This document shows positions 1 to 11,582 of a stretch of DNA of 64,000 bases, one piece after another. Under the pieces are notes generated by a model. That model had not been told where the DNA came from and did no database searches. It worked only from the letters and a program-made list of their open reading frames with translations. This DNA is from Extensimonas perlucida (GTDB taxonomy: Bacteria; Pseudomonadota; Gammaproteobacteria; Burkholderiales; Burkholderiaceae_C). The stretch lies in assembly GCF_007655255.1 (NCBI RefSeq), contig NZ_VMYE01000008.1, positions 1 through 64,000 of the forward strand, given 5' to 3'. The translations under genes were made by a program, and so were the position numbers. How positions within the stretch are numbered: position 1 is the first letter of the stretch; each line of letters starts with the position of its first letter.

Positions 1-40
1 GGCGGCGCTGGATCGCAGACCGGGGAATTCGGCCAAGGGA

Positions 41-249
41 GGTGCCAGAGCAAAATCGCTGCGCGAAATTTCGGCCCGGCACGCTGTCTTAATCAGAGGT
101 GCCAGAGCAAATTCGCTGCGCGAATTTTTTGTCCGGCACGCCCTAGGCAGAGGTGCCCGAGCAAAATCGCTGCGCGAAATTTCGGCCCGGCACGCTGTCT
201 TAATCAGAGGTGCCAGAGCAAATTCGCTGCGCGAATTTGGTCTGGCACA
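41..249. repeat. Four hairpin repeats downstream of fusA
   Basis: Four copies of a roughly 42-bp hairpin unit start at about 41, 98, 152 and 209. Units 1 and 3 are alike, units 2 and 4 are alike, and each matching pair is 111 bp apart, so the array is a tandem duplication of a two-hairpin block. The last unit is the cleanest: GTGCCAGA pairs with TCTGGCAC on the outside and AAATTCGC pairs with GCGAATTT on the inside around a TGC loop. The array begins directly after the fusA stop codon. It may protect or end the str operon mRNA, or be a REP/BIME-like element. There is no consistent T-run, so a simple terminator is not supported. Confidence 0.85.
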
Positions 250-256
250 CTAAGAA

Positions 257-2359
<2,103 letters not shown>

Positions 2360-2538
2360 GTTGGGATCCTTGTTGATCGTAGTGCAGTGAGGATGGTGAC
2401 AGCTGTGTCGTGTCAAATGCTCCAACTGGAGCAGACGTCGAGCACAGGCAGTTCAAAAATTCTTGCCGCCTGAATCGACACAAGGCCGCAGGCAATAGTG
2501 CCGGCGGCCCGTGACAGGCGAGCGAACGACGTGCAGAC

Positions 2539-3012
2539 TCAGAAGCGGAAGTGGCTGAAGGCCTTGTTGGCCTCGGCCATGCGGTGCACTTCGTCGCGCT
2601 TCTTCATGGCACCGCCGCGACCTTCGGTCGCCTCGAGCAGTTCGTTGGCCAGGCGCTGGGCCATGGACTTCTCGCCACGCTTGCGGGCGGCCTCCTTGAT
2701 CCAGCGCATGGACAAGGCCAGGCGACGCACGGGACGCACTTCCACGGGCACCTGGTAGTTCGCACCGCCCACGCGGCGGGACTTGACCTCGACCATGGGC
2801 TTCACGTTGTTGATGGCGGTCGTGAAGATTTCCAGCGGGTCTTTGCCCGGGGTCTTCTTCTCGATCAGGTCCAGGGCGCCATAAATGATGCGCTCGGCGA
2901 CCGCCTTTTTGCCACCTTCCATGATCACGTTCATGAATTTGGACAGTTCGACATTACCGAATTTGGGATCCGGCAGGATTTCACGTTTGGGGACTTCGCG
3001 ACGACGTGGCAT
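2539..3012 (-). CDS. rpsG: 30S ribosomal protein S7
   Basis: S7 is a primary assembly protein of the 30S head that binds the 3' domain of 16S rRNA and contacts the E-site region. The product is 157 residues, typical for the family, starting [17 protein letters not shown]. The conserved basic stretches ([15 protein letters not shown] and [12 protein letters not shown]) are present. It lies between rpsL and fusA on the same strand, with about 180 bp on either side, in the usual str operon order. In Escherichia coli S7 represses its own operon translationally; an equivalent site was not identified here. Confidence 0.98.
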   Translation of the reverse strand: MPRRREVPKREILPDPKFGNVELSKFMNVIMEGGKKAVAERIIYGALDLIEKKTPGKDPLEIFTTAINNVKPMVEVKSRRVGGANYQVPVEVRPVRRLALSMRWIKEAARKRGEKSMAQRLANELLEATEGRGGAMKKRDEVHRMAEANKAFSHFRF

Positions 3013-3189
3013 TTTTTACCTCTTGATTTGCTTCAGTTGGTACCTTTTCAGGTACCGCGAGAGCCATTTTGGGACTCTCACTTACTCGACCCATGCAAAA
3101 GCACTCTGCACTTCGGGCCACTACGCTGCATCACCGCGCCACGCGGGAAACAGCACCGATGAATGGAACAATGAAAAGCCTGAGCCAGA

Positions 3190-3567
3190 TTACTTGGCCT
3201 TGGGCTTCTTGGCACCGTACTTGGAGCGCGACTGCTTGCGGTCTTTCACGCCTTGCAGGTCGAGCGAGCCGCGCACGATGTGGTAGCGCACACCAGGCAA
3301 GTCCTTGACACGACCGCCGCGCACCAGCACCACCGAGTGCTCTTGCAGGTTGTGGCCTTCGCCGCCGATGTAGGAAATGACCTCGAAGCCGTTCGTCAGG
3401 CGCACCTTGGCGACCTTGCGCAAGGCGGAGTTGGGCTTTTTGGGCGTCGTGGTATAGACGCGCGTGCAGACGCCGCGGCGCTGCGGGCAGTTTTGCATCG
3501 CGGGGCTCTTGGACTTGGTCTGCTCGACCTCGCGCCCGTGACGCACGAGTTGGTTGATGGTTGGCAT
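3190..3567 (-). CDS. rpsL: 30S ribosomal protein S12
   Basis: S12 sits at the decoding centre and governs translational accuracy. The product is 125 residues and starts [16 protein letters not shown]. The near-invariant block [16 protein letters not shown] and the [17 protein letters not shown] loop are intact. Lys43 and Lys88, the two positions most often changed in streptomycin-resistant mutants, are both lysine, so the allele looks wild type. It is the first gene of the str operon, and a good sigma-70-like promoter lies about 65 bp upstream. Confidence 0.98.
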   Translation of the reverse strand: MPTINQLVRHGREVEQTKSKSPAMQNCPQRRGVCTRVYTTTPKKPNSALRKVAKVRLTNGFEVISYIGGEGHNLQEHSVVLVRGGRVKDLPGVRYHIVRGSLDLQGVKDRKQSRSKYGAKKPKAK

Positions 3568-3631
3568 GTAATACGTCCCTGAACGTGAAAACGAAAACGT
3601 GAAACCCTTCGGAAATTCCGAAAAGCCCGCG

Positions 3632-3660
3632 AATATAACAGGATGCGCCAAGTTGGGCAA
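3632..3660 (-). promoter_or_regulatory. Predicted sigma-70 promoter of the str operon
   Basis: On the minus strand TTGCCC (3660-3655) is followed after exactly 17 bp by TATATT (3637-3632). The predicted transcript would begin about 55-60 bp before the rpsL start codon. Position and spacing fit the main promoter of rpsL-rpsG-fusA. This is a pattern-based prediction only. Confidence 0.6.
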
Positions 3661-3732
3661 GCGAAGTGGCCGAGGCACATCGCCCGGCTGTGGGTTGCCG
3701 ACGCGCCCTCACTGGGGTTGCAAGCATCGCGC

Positions 3733-3795
3733 GGGGCTACGGGGCTACGGGGCTACGGGGCTACGGGGCTACGGGGCTACGGGGCTACGGGCTAC
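3733..3795. repeat. 8-bp tandem repeat GGGGCTAC
   Basis: Seven perfect tandem copies of GGGGCTAC run from 3733 to 3788, followed by a partial eighth copy. The array lies between the str promoter (reading left) and a small lipoprotein-like open frame (reading right). Eight-base units that are not a multiple of three are prone to slipped-strand changes in copy number. At about 40 bp before the rightward start codon at 3832, a change could alter promoter or leader spacing. Confidence 0.95.
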
Positions 3796-3831
3796 CATAC
3801 GGGGGCCCGCAGTTCTTCTCTTGGAGCCCTC

Positions 3832-4125
3832 ATGATGTTTATGCTTTGTCCCCGCGCGCGCCCCTGGGGCGGTTCATGCTCTTTTGTTGCGGCAACCGCA
3901 ACGGCGCTGCTAGCAGCCTGTCGGACTTTGGGCGTCGAAAGCGAAGATGCGCCCCAGCGAGGCCAGTTTTTGCCGGATTCGCAGCCCTATAGCGGGACTA
4001 TGGGGCAAGAAGACGGTAAAAAATGGGCCGCTGCAGCGCATTCGCAGCCGACAATTCCAAAGTCCGACAGGCTCCTAGGCATTCGGTGCGCGCACTTTGA
4101 AAAAATGGGAGGCGCACATGTCTGA
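3832..4125 (+). pseudogene. Lipoprotein-signal fragment fused to a repeat element
   Basis: An open frame of 97 codons starts ATGATG at 3832 with a GGAG ribosome site just upstream. Its first 28 residues form a hydrophobic signal ending in a lipobox-like LLAAC. Directly at the cysteine the reading frame enters the inverted-repeat element at 3915, so the rest of the frame (starting CRTLGVESE) is element sequence and not a recognisable domain. The frame then ends inside the start of the next gene. I read it as the 5' end of a former small lipoprotein gene cut by the element; a chance frame is the alternative. Confidence 0.45.
3915..4073. mobile_element. Inverted-repeat (MITE-like) element, copy 1
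   Basis: About 160 bp bounded by AGCCTGTCGGACTTTGG on the left and its near-exact complement CCAAAGTCCGACAGGCT on the right. The interior contains a GCCCTATAGCGGGACTATGGGGC-like dyad and an AAGAAGACGG block. Copy 3 at 19216 carries the same interior in the opposite orientation. It encodes no protein. The terminal inverted repeats and the dispersed, reoriented copies fit a non-autonomous miniature element; no transposase for it is visible in the window. Confidence 0.75.
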
Positions 4126-5002
4126 CAGTGAGCGCAGCATCGACGCGCAATTGCTGGCGCAGCTCCAAGCCTGGCAGGGCCGAACCGAGACCTTGCACGA
4201 CAGCATCACCGCCGCGCCCATGCGCGGGCTTTCGGCCACGCTCGACCGCGACGACCAAGCTCCGCTGCCGGGCACACCGCTGCCGCCGCTGTGGCATTGG
4301 CTTTACTTCTTGCCGCAGGTGCGCCAAAGCGGCATCGGCCCCGACGGGCATCCGCGCCGCGGCGGCTTTCTGCCGCCCGTGCCGCTGCCGCGGCGCATGT
4401 GGGCGGGGGGGCGCCTGCAATGGGAGGCCGACAACCCGCTGGCACTCGGTGACAAGGTGCACCGCATCTCGCGCATCGAGTCGGTGACGCACAAGGCAGG
4501 CCGCAGCGGCGACCTGGTCTTCGTGCTCGTGCGGCATGAAATTTTCAACGAGCGCGGCCTGGCGCTGACCGAGGAGCAGGACATCGTCTATCGCCCCGCC
4601 GCGCAGCCCGGCGACCCAGCGCCCGCGCCCACGCAGGCGGCGCAGGACGCGCCCTGGCAGCGTGCGCTGGTGCCCGACCCGGTGCTGCTGTTTCGCTACT
4701 CGGCATTGACCTTCAACGGCCACCGCATCCACTACGACCGCCAGTACGCGACGGAAGTCGAGTGCTACCCCGGCCTGGTCGTGCACGGGCCGCTGCTCGC
4801 GACGCTGCTGCTCGACTTGCTGCGCCGCCACCTGCCGGCCGCGCGCGTGCAGCGCTTCGAGTTCAAGGCGCTGCGCCCCACCTTCGACCTGCACCCGTTT
4901 CGCGTGCACGGCGCCCCGGCCGACGGCGGGCGCAGCGCGCGCCTGTGGGGCAGCGACCATGAGGGCTGGCTCACCATGCAGGCGTCGGCGCAATTGTTCT
5001 GA
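4118..5002 (+). CDS. MaoC-like acyl-CoA hydratase/dehydratase (FAS1-like domain)
   Basis: The 294-residue product resembles the HTD2/mesaconyl-C4-CoA hydratase group of double hot-dog hydratases. An N-terminal FAS1-like dehydratase domain has an LPPLWHWLYFLP segment near residue 50. The C-terminal hot-dog has VVHGPLLATLLLDLL, where the His lies in the region of the family's active site. Members hydrate or dehydrate enoyl-CoA or beta-hydroxyacyl-CoA thioesters in the cytoplasm. The start at 4118 is chosen because GGGAGG lies 7 bp upstream. The substrate cannot be told from sequence, and no CoA-ligase or CoA-transferase partner lies next to it. Confidence 0.75.
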   Translation: MSDSERSIDAQLLAQLQAWQGRTETLHDSITAAPMRGLSATLDRDDQAPLPGTPLPPLWHWLYFLPQVRQSGIGPDGHPRRGGFLPPVPLPRRMWAGGRLQWEADNPLALGDKVHRISRIESVTHKAGRSGDLVFVLVRHEIFNERGLALTEEQDIVYRPAAQPGDPAPAPTQAAQDAPWQRALVPDPVLLFRYSALTFNGHRIHYDRQYATEVECYPGLVVHGPLLATLLLDLLRRHLPAARVQRFEFKALRPTFDLHPFRVHGAPADGGRSARLWGSDHEGWLTMQASAQLF

Positions 5003-5071
5003 ATCACGGCTGACGCAAGCCGGGTTCAGCCAAGGTCCCTGCCCCACGACTTTCTTCCTCAAGTGAACACT

Positions 5072-5914
5072 ATGCATCCCGACACCCACGACACCCCTCA
5101 CGACGCTGCGCTGATCGCCTTCATCGGCGGTGGCAACATGGCCAGCGCCCTGATCGGCGGCTTGCTGCGCCAGGGGCATGCGCGCGAGCGCATCCTGGTC
5201 GTCGAGCCCTGGGCCGAGGCGCGCGCCGCCTTGCTGCGCGTGCACGGCATTGCGGCAATGGCCGAAGCCGGCCCGGCGCTGGCGCAGGCCGACACCGTGG
5301 TGTGGGCCGTGAAGCCGCAGACCTTCCGCGACGCCGCCGCGCAGGCCGGCCCGCATACCGCCCAGGCGCTGCACCTGAGCGTGGCCGCGGGCATACGCTC
5401 GGACAGCATCGCGCGCTGGCTGGGCAACGAGCGCATCGTGCGCTGCATGCCCAACACGCCGGCGCTGATCGGCCTGGGCATGAGCGCGCTCTACGCGCGC
5501 CCCGCCGTGAGTGCCGCCGAACGCACGCGCGTGCAGGCCATCATGGCGCCTACGGGCGAATTCTTGTGGGTAGAGGATGAAGCGCAGCTCGACGCCGTGA
5601 CTGCGCTCTCGGGCTCGGGGCCGGCGTATGTGTTTTATTTCCTCGAAGCCATGGTACGCGCGGGCACGGCGATGGGCCTCTCCGCCGCGCAGGCACACCA
5701 GCTCGCCGTGGGCACCTTCGCTGGCGCTGCGCAGCTCGCGCAGCGCTCGGACGAGCCACCCGCGGTACTGCGCGAGCGCGTCACTTCCAAGGGCGGCACG
5801 ACCTACGCGGCGCTGCAGTGCCTGGAACAAAACCACGTGGCCGAGCACTTCATGCGTGCGATGGAGGCCGCACGCGAGCGCGCGCGCGAGCTCGGGGACG
5901 AATTCGGAGCCTGA
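5072..5914 (+). CDS. proC: Pyrroline-5-carboxylate reductase
   Basis: ProC catalyses the last step of proline synthesis, NAD(P)H-dependent reduction of 1-pyrroline-5-carboxylate, in the cytoplasm. The Rossmann motif AFIGGGNMASALIGGLL is close to the N-terminus, VRCMPNTPALIG is in the middle, and the family signature region SGSGPAYVFYFLEAM and GVTSKGGTT-like block (RVTSKGGTTYAAL) are present. Length is about 280 residues, normal for the family. An in-frame GTG at 5063 is an alternative start; neither start has a strong ribosome site. It follows the hydratase gene on the same strand by 69 bp and may be co-transcribed with it. Confidence 0.95.
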   Translation: MHPDTHDTPHDAALIAFIGGGNMASALIGGLLRQGHARERILVVEPWAEARAALLRVHGIAAMAEAGPALAQADTVVWAVKPQTFRDAAAQAGPHTAQALHLSVAAGIRSDSIARWLGNERIVRCMPNTPALIGLGMSALYARPAVSAAERTRVQAIMAPTGEFLWVEDEAQLDAVTALSGSGPAYVFYFLEAMVRAGTAMGLSAAQAHQLAVGTFAGAAQLAQRSDEPPAVLRERVTSKGGTTYAALQCLEQNHVAEHFMRAMEAARERARELGDEFGA

Positions 5915-5989
5915 GCACATGCCCCGCAAATTCCCAAGCGAAATCGCCGCTTTATGCAGTCGTATCAATCGCTTACAGCTATCAAAACA

Positions 5990-6901
5990 TTAGCTTTTGA
6001 GGGCGTAAGAGAGCACGATACCCGCGAACAGCGTGCAGCCTAGCCAGTGGTTTTCGCGGAAGGCCTTGAAGCAGCCTGCGCGGCTGCGCGTGCGGATCAG
6101 GCGCCAATGCCACACGACCTGCGCGAGCGCAAGCCCAAGCGCTCCATAAAACGGAGCCCCTAGCGCATACGGTGCAAGCGCCCAGGCCCAAATCGCCAGA
6201 AAAATCAAATAAAACGCCGTAATCGCCGCCACGTCGAAGCGCCCGAGCGTGATGGCCGAGGTTTGGATGCCTATGCGCAGGTCGTCGTCGCGATCGACCA
6301 TGGCGTACTCGGTGTCGTAAGCCAAGACCCAAAACAGGTTGCCCAACCACAGCAGCCAGGCCGTGGCCGGCACCTGCCCTTGCGCGGCAGCGAAGGCCAT
6401 CACGATGCCGAAGCTGAAGGCCACGCCCAGCACGGCCTGCGGCATCGCGAAAAAGCGCTTGGTGTAGGGGTAGAAAACCGTCACGAGCAGCGCCGGCACC
6501 GAGCACAGCACGGCGGCGGTGCTGGTCGTGAGCACGAGCGCAAAGGCCAGCAGCGCCAGCACGGCGGCGACGAGCAGCGCCTCGCGTACCGAGACCGCGC
6601 CGGTGGTGACGGGCCGCTGCGCCGTGCGCTTGACGTGGCGGTCGAACGCGCGGTCGGCCACGTCGTTGACGCAGCAGCCGGCGCTGCGCATGAGCACCGT
6701 GCCCAGCACGAACACCGCGAGCAGGTGCCAGCCCGGAAAGCCCCCCGCCGCGACCCACAAGCCACTGAGCGTGGGCCACAGCAGCACGAGCCAGCCCGCA
6801 GGCCGGTCCCAGCGGATCAGATCGAGGTACAGCGCAAAGCGGCTGCGCGGCGTCGGGGGCTCAGGGGAAGAGGCTTGCGGGGGTATCGTCGGCATGGGCA
6901 T
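5990..6901 (-). CDS. ubiA: 4-hydroxybenzoate polyprenyltransferase
   Basis: UbiA prenylates 4-hydroxybenzoate in the inner membrane, an early step of ubiquinone synthesis. The 303-residue protein has several hydrophobic segments. Both aspartate-rich motifs of the family are visible: [15 protein letters not shown], with the following AQRPV, and [16 protein letters not shown]. The N-terminal [17 protein letters not shown] is also typical. The start at 6901 (or the next ATG at 6895) gives the normal length; a longer frame upstream is not protein-like. It ends convergently with proC, 75 bp away. Confidence 0.95.
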   Translation of the reverse strand: MPMPTIPPQASSPEPPTPRSRFALYLDLIRWDRPAGWLVLLWPTLSGLWVAAGGFPGWHLLAVFVLGTVLMRSAGCCVNDVADRAFDRHVKRTAQRPVTTGAVSVREALLVAAVLALLAFALVLTTSTAAVLCSVPALLVTVFYPYTKRFFAMPQAVLGVAFSFGIVMAFAAAQGQVPATAWLLWLGNLFWVLAYDTEYAMVDRDDDLRIGIQTSAITLGRFDVAAITAFYLIFLAIWAWALAPYALGAPFYGALGLALAQVVWHWRLIRTRSRAGCFKAFRENHWLGCTLFAGIVLSYALKS

Positions 6902-7052
6902 CGATTCTGGAGGGGTTCGTTGCGGCCTGGGGATGACGTGAAGGCGGCTTGGAGGCGCATCGGCGCGCCGTTGCCAAAATCCGCAAAACCCACTCAAGAT
7001 GCGCCGCATAGGCGCAGGCACCGGGTGGGCAGAAGCTGGACTGGGGGCGATG

Positions 7053-8801
7053 TTACCGCTGCTGCGCGGCCTGCTTCGATGGCTGCGGTCCTTCCTGCGC
7101 CGCCATGGCGCGCCCCACGGCCACGCCGCGCAGGAATTCGGCAATGCCGCGTTCGAGCGCACCCTGCTGCGCCAGCCTTTGCGCGAGCACGGCGGCCTGC
7201 ACGAAGTCGCGTTGCACGCCGACGCCCTGCTGCAGGCGCGTGGCCTCTTGCAGCCAGCGCTGCATGCGCGGCGGCAGCAAAGGGCGCAGCACCTCGAGGT
7301 TGTAGCGCAGGCGCTTGGCGAGGATGCGCGCACGGTGCAGGTCGGCGACCTGGCCACTTTGCTCGGCCTGGGCGCACGCGCGCTGCCAATTGGCATGGAG
7401 CCGCTCCATGCGGCGGCGCAGCCAGCGGCGCGAAGCGTGGCTCTCTTGGGGCGCGGCGGCGCTCGCCACTGCCCAGGCCGAGGGCTCGGTCAGCAGATGC
7501 AGCCAATGCAGCAAGTCAAGCAAGGCCAAACCCGTCTGCGGCTGCTGCAAGGCCGCACGCAAAGCGGCACGCTCCCGCGCCGCAGCCTGCGCGAAGGCTT
7601 GCTCGGCCACCAGCCAATCCTGGGCACGCTGCAGATCGGGCGGCGAAGCTGCGCCGGACTCCGCCGGCAAGTCGCCATTCGGCGCCTCCTTGGCCACCTC
7701 CCCGACCACAACCCCACCCGCCGCCCCCACTGGCACGCGCGCCGCATCGGCGGCCAGATAGGCTGCGCGCAAGGCCGGCAGCACCTGCGTGCTGGCCACG
7801 TCCAGGTCACGCAGCGCGCCGAGGCGCTCGAGCATGGGAGCGAGTTGCGCGCGCCCGGGCGCATCGGGCTGCGCGAGCGCCGGGCGCAACAAACGCTGGG
7901 CGCTGCGCAGGCGCCGCCAGCCCACGCGCGCCTGATGCACCAGCTCGGGGTCGTCGGCCTGGCTCAGCGCGTACAGATTGGCGCTGAACTGGCCCCACAT
8001 CTCTGACAGCATGGCGAATGCGAGCGCGGGCAGTGGCTGTCCCGGCGTCAACGCGGGCGCACGCGCGCGCCGCGGCGCGTGGAGCTTGCCCTGCGCCAGC
8101 GCAAACCCGCGCTCGGCCTTGCTCGCAGCGAGCGGCAGCACCGCCACATGCGCCGCGATCTGCCGCGCCAGATCGAACAGGTCGGCAGGCGCACCGGCCA
8201 GCAGTTCGAGCTCGATTTCGGCAATCGGCTCTGTGCGCTCGCCGGCCTCGATCTGCCCTATGTCCAGCGCCACTTCGATGGTGGCGCCGCCGCGCCGGCG
8301 CAGCGTCCAGGTAGTGCGCTCGCAGATGGTGCGAAAGCACGGTTGCAGCGCTGTGGCAATGCTGCCGTCCGGATCCAGCTGCAGCCAGGCGGGCAAAGCG
8401 CGTAAGGCCGCGATGTCTAGCGCCGGACCGGGTACGGGGCTTTCCCACTCGCCGCGCTGGCTCAGCGCCGAATCGCCGCCGTCGGTCTTGAGCGCCTGCA
8501 GCCATTGCCCGCGCTCGGGGGCGGGGGCGGCATGGGTGGCAGCGCGGTTGGCAGCAGCGGCGGCCTCCACGTCGGCCTCCACGTCGGTCACGCGGCGCAG
8601 GCGCAGGGCCGCACGTTGGGCGCACAAACGCAGGTCGGGCGTGTCGTAATAGACGCTGTGCAGCTGGCGCTGCTGCGCTTTGTGCCGCGCCAACGCGGGC
8701 ACACGCGCGAGCGCGCGGGCCCACTGCGCCACGTCGCCGCCGGGCAGGGCGAGCTTGAGCTCGACTTCCTGCCCCGTCGCCAGGTGTGGTTCAGAGACCA
8801 T
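7053..8801 (-). CDS. CYTH and CHAD domain protein (inorganic triphosphatase-like)
   Basis: A 582-residue cytoplasmic protein with two domains. The N-terminal CYTH (triphosphate tunnel) domain starts [13 protein letters not shown], carrying the ExExK signature, and includes [26 protein letters not shown] domain fills the C-terminal half, with repeated His/Arg helices such as [16 protein letters not shown] and [16 protein letters not shown]. Related proteins (E. coli YgiF type) hydrolyse inorganic tripolyphosphate, and CHAD domains bind polyphosphate. A polyphosphate kinase-family gene lies two genes upstream on the same strand, which fits a polyphosphate theme but is not proof of joint function. 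Confidence 0.85.
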   Translation of the reverse strand: MVSEPHLATGQEVELKLALPGGDVAQWARALARVPALARHKAQQRQLHSVYYDTPDLRLCAQRAALRLRRVTDVEADVEAAAAANRAATHAAPAPERGQWLQALKTDGGDSALSQRGEWESPVPGPALDIAALRALPAWLQLDPDGSIATALQPCFRTICERTTWTLRRRGGATIEVALDIGQIEAGERTEPIAEIELELLAGAPADLFDLARQIAAHVAVLPLAASKAERGFALAQGKLHAPRRARAPALTPGQPLPALAFAMLSEMWGQFSANLYALSQADDPELVHQARVGWRRLRSAQRLLRPALAQPDAPGRAQLAPMLERLGALRDLDVASTQVLPALRAAYLAADAARVPVGAAGGVVVGEVAKEAPNGDLPAESGAASPPDLQRAQDWLVAEQAFAQAAARERAALRAALQQPQTGLALLDLLHWLHLLTEPSAWAVASAAAPQESHASRRWLRRRMERLHANWQRACAQAEQSGQVADLHRARILAKRLRYNLEVLRPLLPPRMQRWLQEATRLQQGVGVQRDFVQAAVLAQRLAQQGALERGIAEFLRGVAVGRAMAAQEGPQPSKQAAQQR

Positions 8802-8833
8802 GCGAGGGCTGCCGGGCTTGCGCCGAAGCGCTC

Positions 8834-9337
8834 TTATTCTTCGAGCAGCGAGCGCAGCATCCAAGCGGTCTGTTCGTGCACCGTGAGGCGCTGCGTGAGC
8901 AGGTCGGCCGTGGGTTCGTCGCCGGCTTTGTCGGCCGTCGGGAACAGGCTGCGCGCGGTGCGCGCCACGGCCTCATGGCCCTCGACGAGGATGCGCACCA
9001 TCTCGAGCGCCTTGGGCGGCTTGGCCGGCGCGTCAGGCACGCTCGCGAGGCGGCCAAAATCGGCGTAGGAGCCGGGCGCCACATGACCCAGCGAGCGGAT
9101 GCGCTCGGCGATCGGATCGACGGCGTTCCACAGCTCGGTGTATTGCTGCATGAACATGGTGTGCAGCGTGTTGAACATGGGGCCCGTGACGTTCCAGTGG
9201 AAGTTGTGCGTGGTCAGGTACAAGGTGTAGGTGTCGGCGAGCAGGCGCGACAGCCCTTGGGCGATGGCGGCGCGGTCTTTGTCGCTGATGCCGATCTGGA
9301 TGGAGGGTGCCTCGGTTTTGCTGGTGGCTTTGGCCAT
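8834..9337 (-). CDS. dps: Dps family DNA-protecting ferritin-like protein
   Basis: Dps dodecamers oxidise and store iron and shield DNA during starvation and oxidative stress. The 167-residue product has the ferroxidase segment [15 protein letters not shown], with the conserved His residues, followed downstream by helix regions typical of the family ([27 protein letters not shown] split across helices). The start at 9337 is supported by AAGGAGA just upstream. A lysine-rich N-terminus (MAKATSKTE) could contact DNA. It sits 33 bp upstream of the CYTH-CHAD gene. Confidence 0.92.
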   Translation of the reverse strand: MAKATSKTEAPSIQIGISDKDRAAIAQGLSRLLADTYTLYLTTHNFHWNVTGPMFNTLHTMFMQQYTELWNAVDPIAERIRSLGHVAPGSYADFGRLASVPDAPAKPPKALEMVRILVEGHEAVARTARSLFPTADKAGDEPTADLLTQRLTVHEQTAWMLRSLLEE

Positions 9338-9467
9338 GGTTTTCTCCTTGCGGTTGAAACTGTCCAATGGGGACGCTGGATTTTGCGCTTGCAAAAGCTT
9401 AGCGCAAGTTGCTTGCCGGTCGATGTATTTGGGGGCATTCGGGCCGGCGTGAAGAGCGCGGATCAGC

Positions 9468-10361
<894 letters not shown>

Positions 10362-10398
10362 GCGGTGCTTTCGTGAAGTTTTACTACTTTTAAGGTAG

Positions 10399-10426
10399 CT
10401 TATAGTGCTTGATGCATATGCGTCAA
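10399..10426 (-). promoter_or_regulatory. Predicted promoter of the PPK2 gene with overlapping dyad
   Basis: Minus-strand TTGACG (10426-10421), a 16-bp spacer, then TATAAG (10404-10399) form a good sigma-70-like promoter ending 38 bp before the start codon. The -35 hexamer lies within one arm of a perfect 8-bp dyad, TGCGTCAA (10419-10426) and TTGACGCA (10435-10442). That arrangement is where a dimeric regulator would be expected to bind. The regulator is unknown. Confidence 0.6.
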
Positions 10427-10536
10427 TGGCCATTTTGACGCAAATATGACACCGGGGGCCCGCACATGCCCACAGCGCGACATGCCAGAATGAACGAGGC
10501 TTTTCCGTTCGTTCGCTTTTTCTGGAGGATCGCCAG

Positions 10537-11547
10537 ATGACGCTACCGACATCCATGCGCGCCATGCTGCTCGAGCGCCCGGGCACGCCGCTGCGGCTCG
10601 CGCAGTTGCCCGTACCCGAGCCTGCCGAGGGCCAGATCCTGCTCGCCGTGCAGGCCTGCGGCGTGTGCCGCACCGACTTGCATCTGGTCGATGGCGAGCT
10701 GCCCGACCCCGTGCTGCCCATGGTGCCCGGCCACGAGATCGTCGGCACGGTGGCGGCGCTCGGGCACGGCGTGCAAGCCTTGCAAGGTTTGCATATAGGC
10801 CAGCGCGTGGGCGTGCCCTGGCTCGGCTGGACCTGCGGCAACTGCCGCTATTGCCGGCGCGGGCAGGAGAACCTGTGCGAACGGGCTTGCTTCACCGGCT
10901 ACCAGTTGCCCGGCGGCTACGCCGAATACACGCTGGCCGACGCGCGCTACTGCTTTGCCCTGCCCGAGGAACCCGCGCCCGAGCACCTCGCGCCGCTGCT
11001 GTGCGCGGGCCTGATCGGCTATCGCGCGCTGCGCCTGGCGGGCGAGGCCCAGCGCGTGGGGCTGTACGGCTTTGGCGCGGCGGCGCACATCATCGCGCAG
11101 GTGGCCCGCGCGCAAGGACGCGAGGTGTTCGCCCTCACGCGCCCGGGCGACACCGCGAGCCAGGACTTCGCGCGCAGCCTGGGCGCGGTGTGGGCCGGCG
11201 GCTCGGACGAAACGCCGCCCGAGCTGCTCGACGCGGCGCTGATCTTCGCCCCCGCGGGGCCGCTCGTGCCCACGGCGCTGCGGCATGTGGACAAGGGCTG
11301 CTGCGTGGTCTGCGCGGGCATTCACATGAGCGACATCCCGAGCTTTCCCTATGCCTGGCTGTGGGGCGAGCGCCAGCTGCGCTCGGTGGCCAACCTCACG
11401 CGCCGCGACGGGGCGGAGTTTTTCGAGCTCGCCGCACGCACGCCACTGCGCACCGAGGTGCACTGCTTCGCTCTGGAACAGGCCAACGAGGCGCTCGAGC
11501 AATTGCGCCGCGGCGCCTTTCAGGGTGCGGCGGTGTTGTGCATGTGA
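10537..11547 (+). CDS. Zinc-dependent alcohol dehydrogenase
   Basis: A 336-residue medium-chain dehydrogenase of the AdhA/AdhP type that interconverts alcohols and aldehydes with NAD(P). The catalytic-zinc region CGVCRTDLH is near residue 42 and GHEIVG follows. The structural-zinc cysteines are in CGNCRYCRRGQENLC. The cofactor-binding loop is GLYGFGAAAHIIAQ, one glycine short of the most common pattern. The ATG is preceded by CTGGAGGATCGCCAG. The next gene, an alpha/beta hydrolase, starts 35 bp downstream and is probably co-transcribed. Confidence 0.92.
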   Translation: MTLPTSMRAMLLERPGTPLRLAQLPVPEPAEGQILLAVQACGVCRTDLHLVDGELPDPVLPMVPGHEIVGTVAALGHGVQALQGLHIGQRVGVPWLGWTCGNCRYCRRGQENLCERACFTGYQLPGGYAEYTLADARYCFALPEEPAPEHLAPLLCAGLIGYRALRLAGEAQRVGLYGFGAAAHIIAQVARAQGREVFALTRPGDTASQDFARSLGAVWAGGSDETPPELLDAALIFAPAGPLVPTALRHVDKGCCVVCAGIHMSDIPSFPYAWLWGERQLRSVANLTRRDGAEFFELAARTPLRTEVHCFALEQANEALEQLRRGAFQGAAVLCM

Positions 11548-11582
11548 CCGTGGCCCAAGGGCCCGAAGAAGGAGGTTTTTCC

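Noticed and set aside
3733-3795. Possible CRISPR-like array
   Set aside because: The 8-bp units are contiguous with no spacers; no cas genes are present anywhere in the window.
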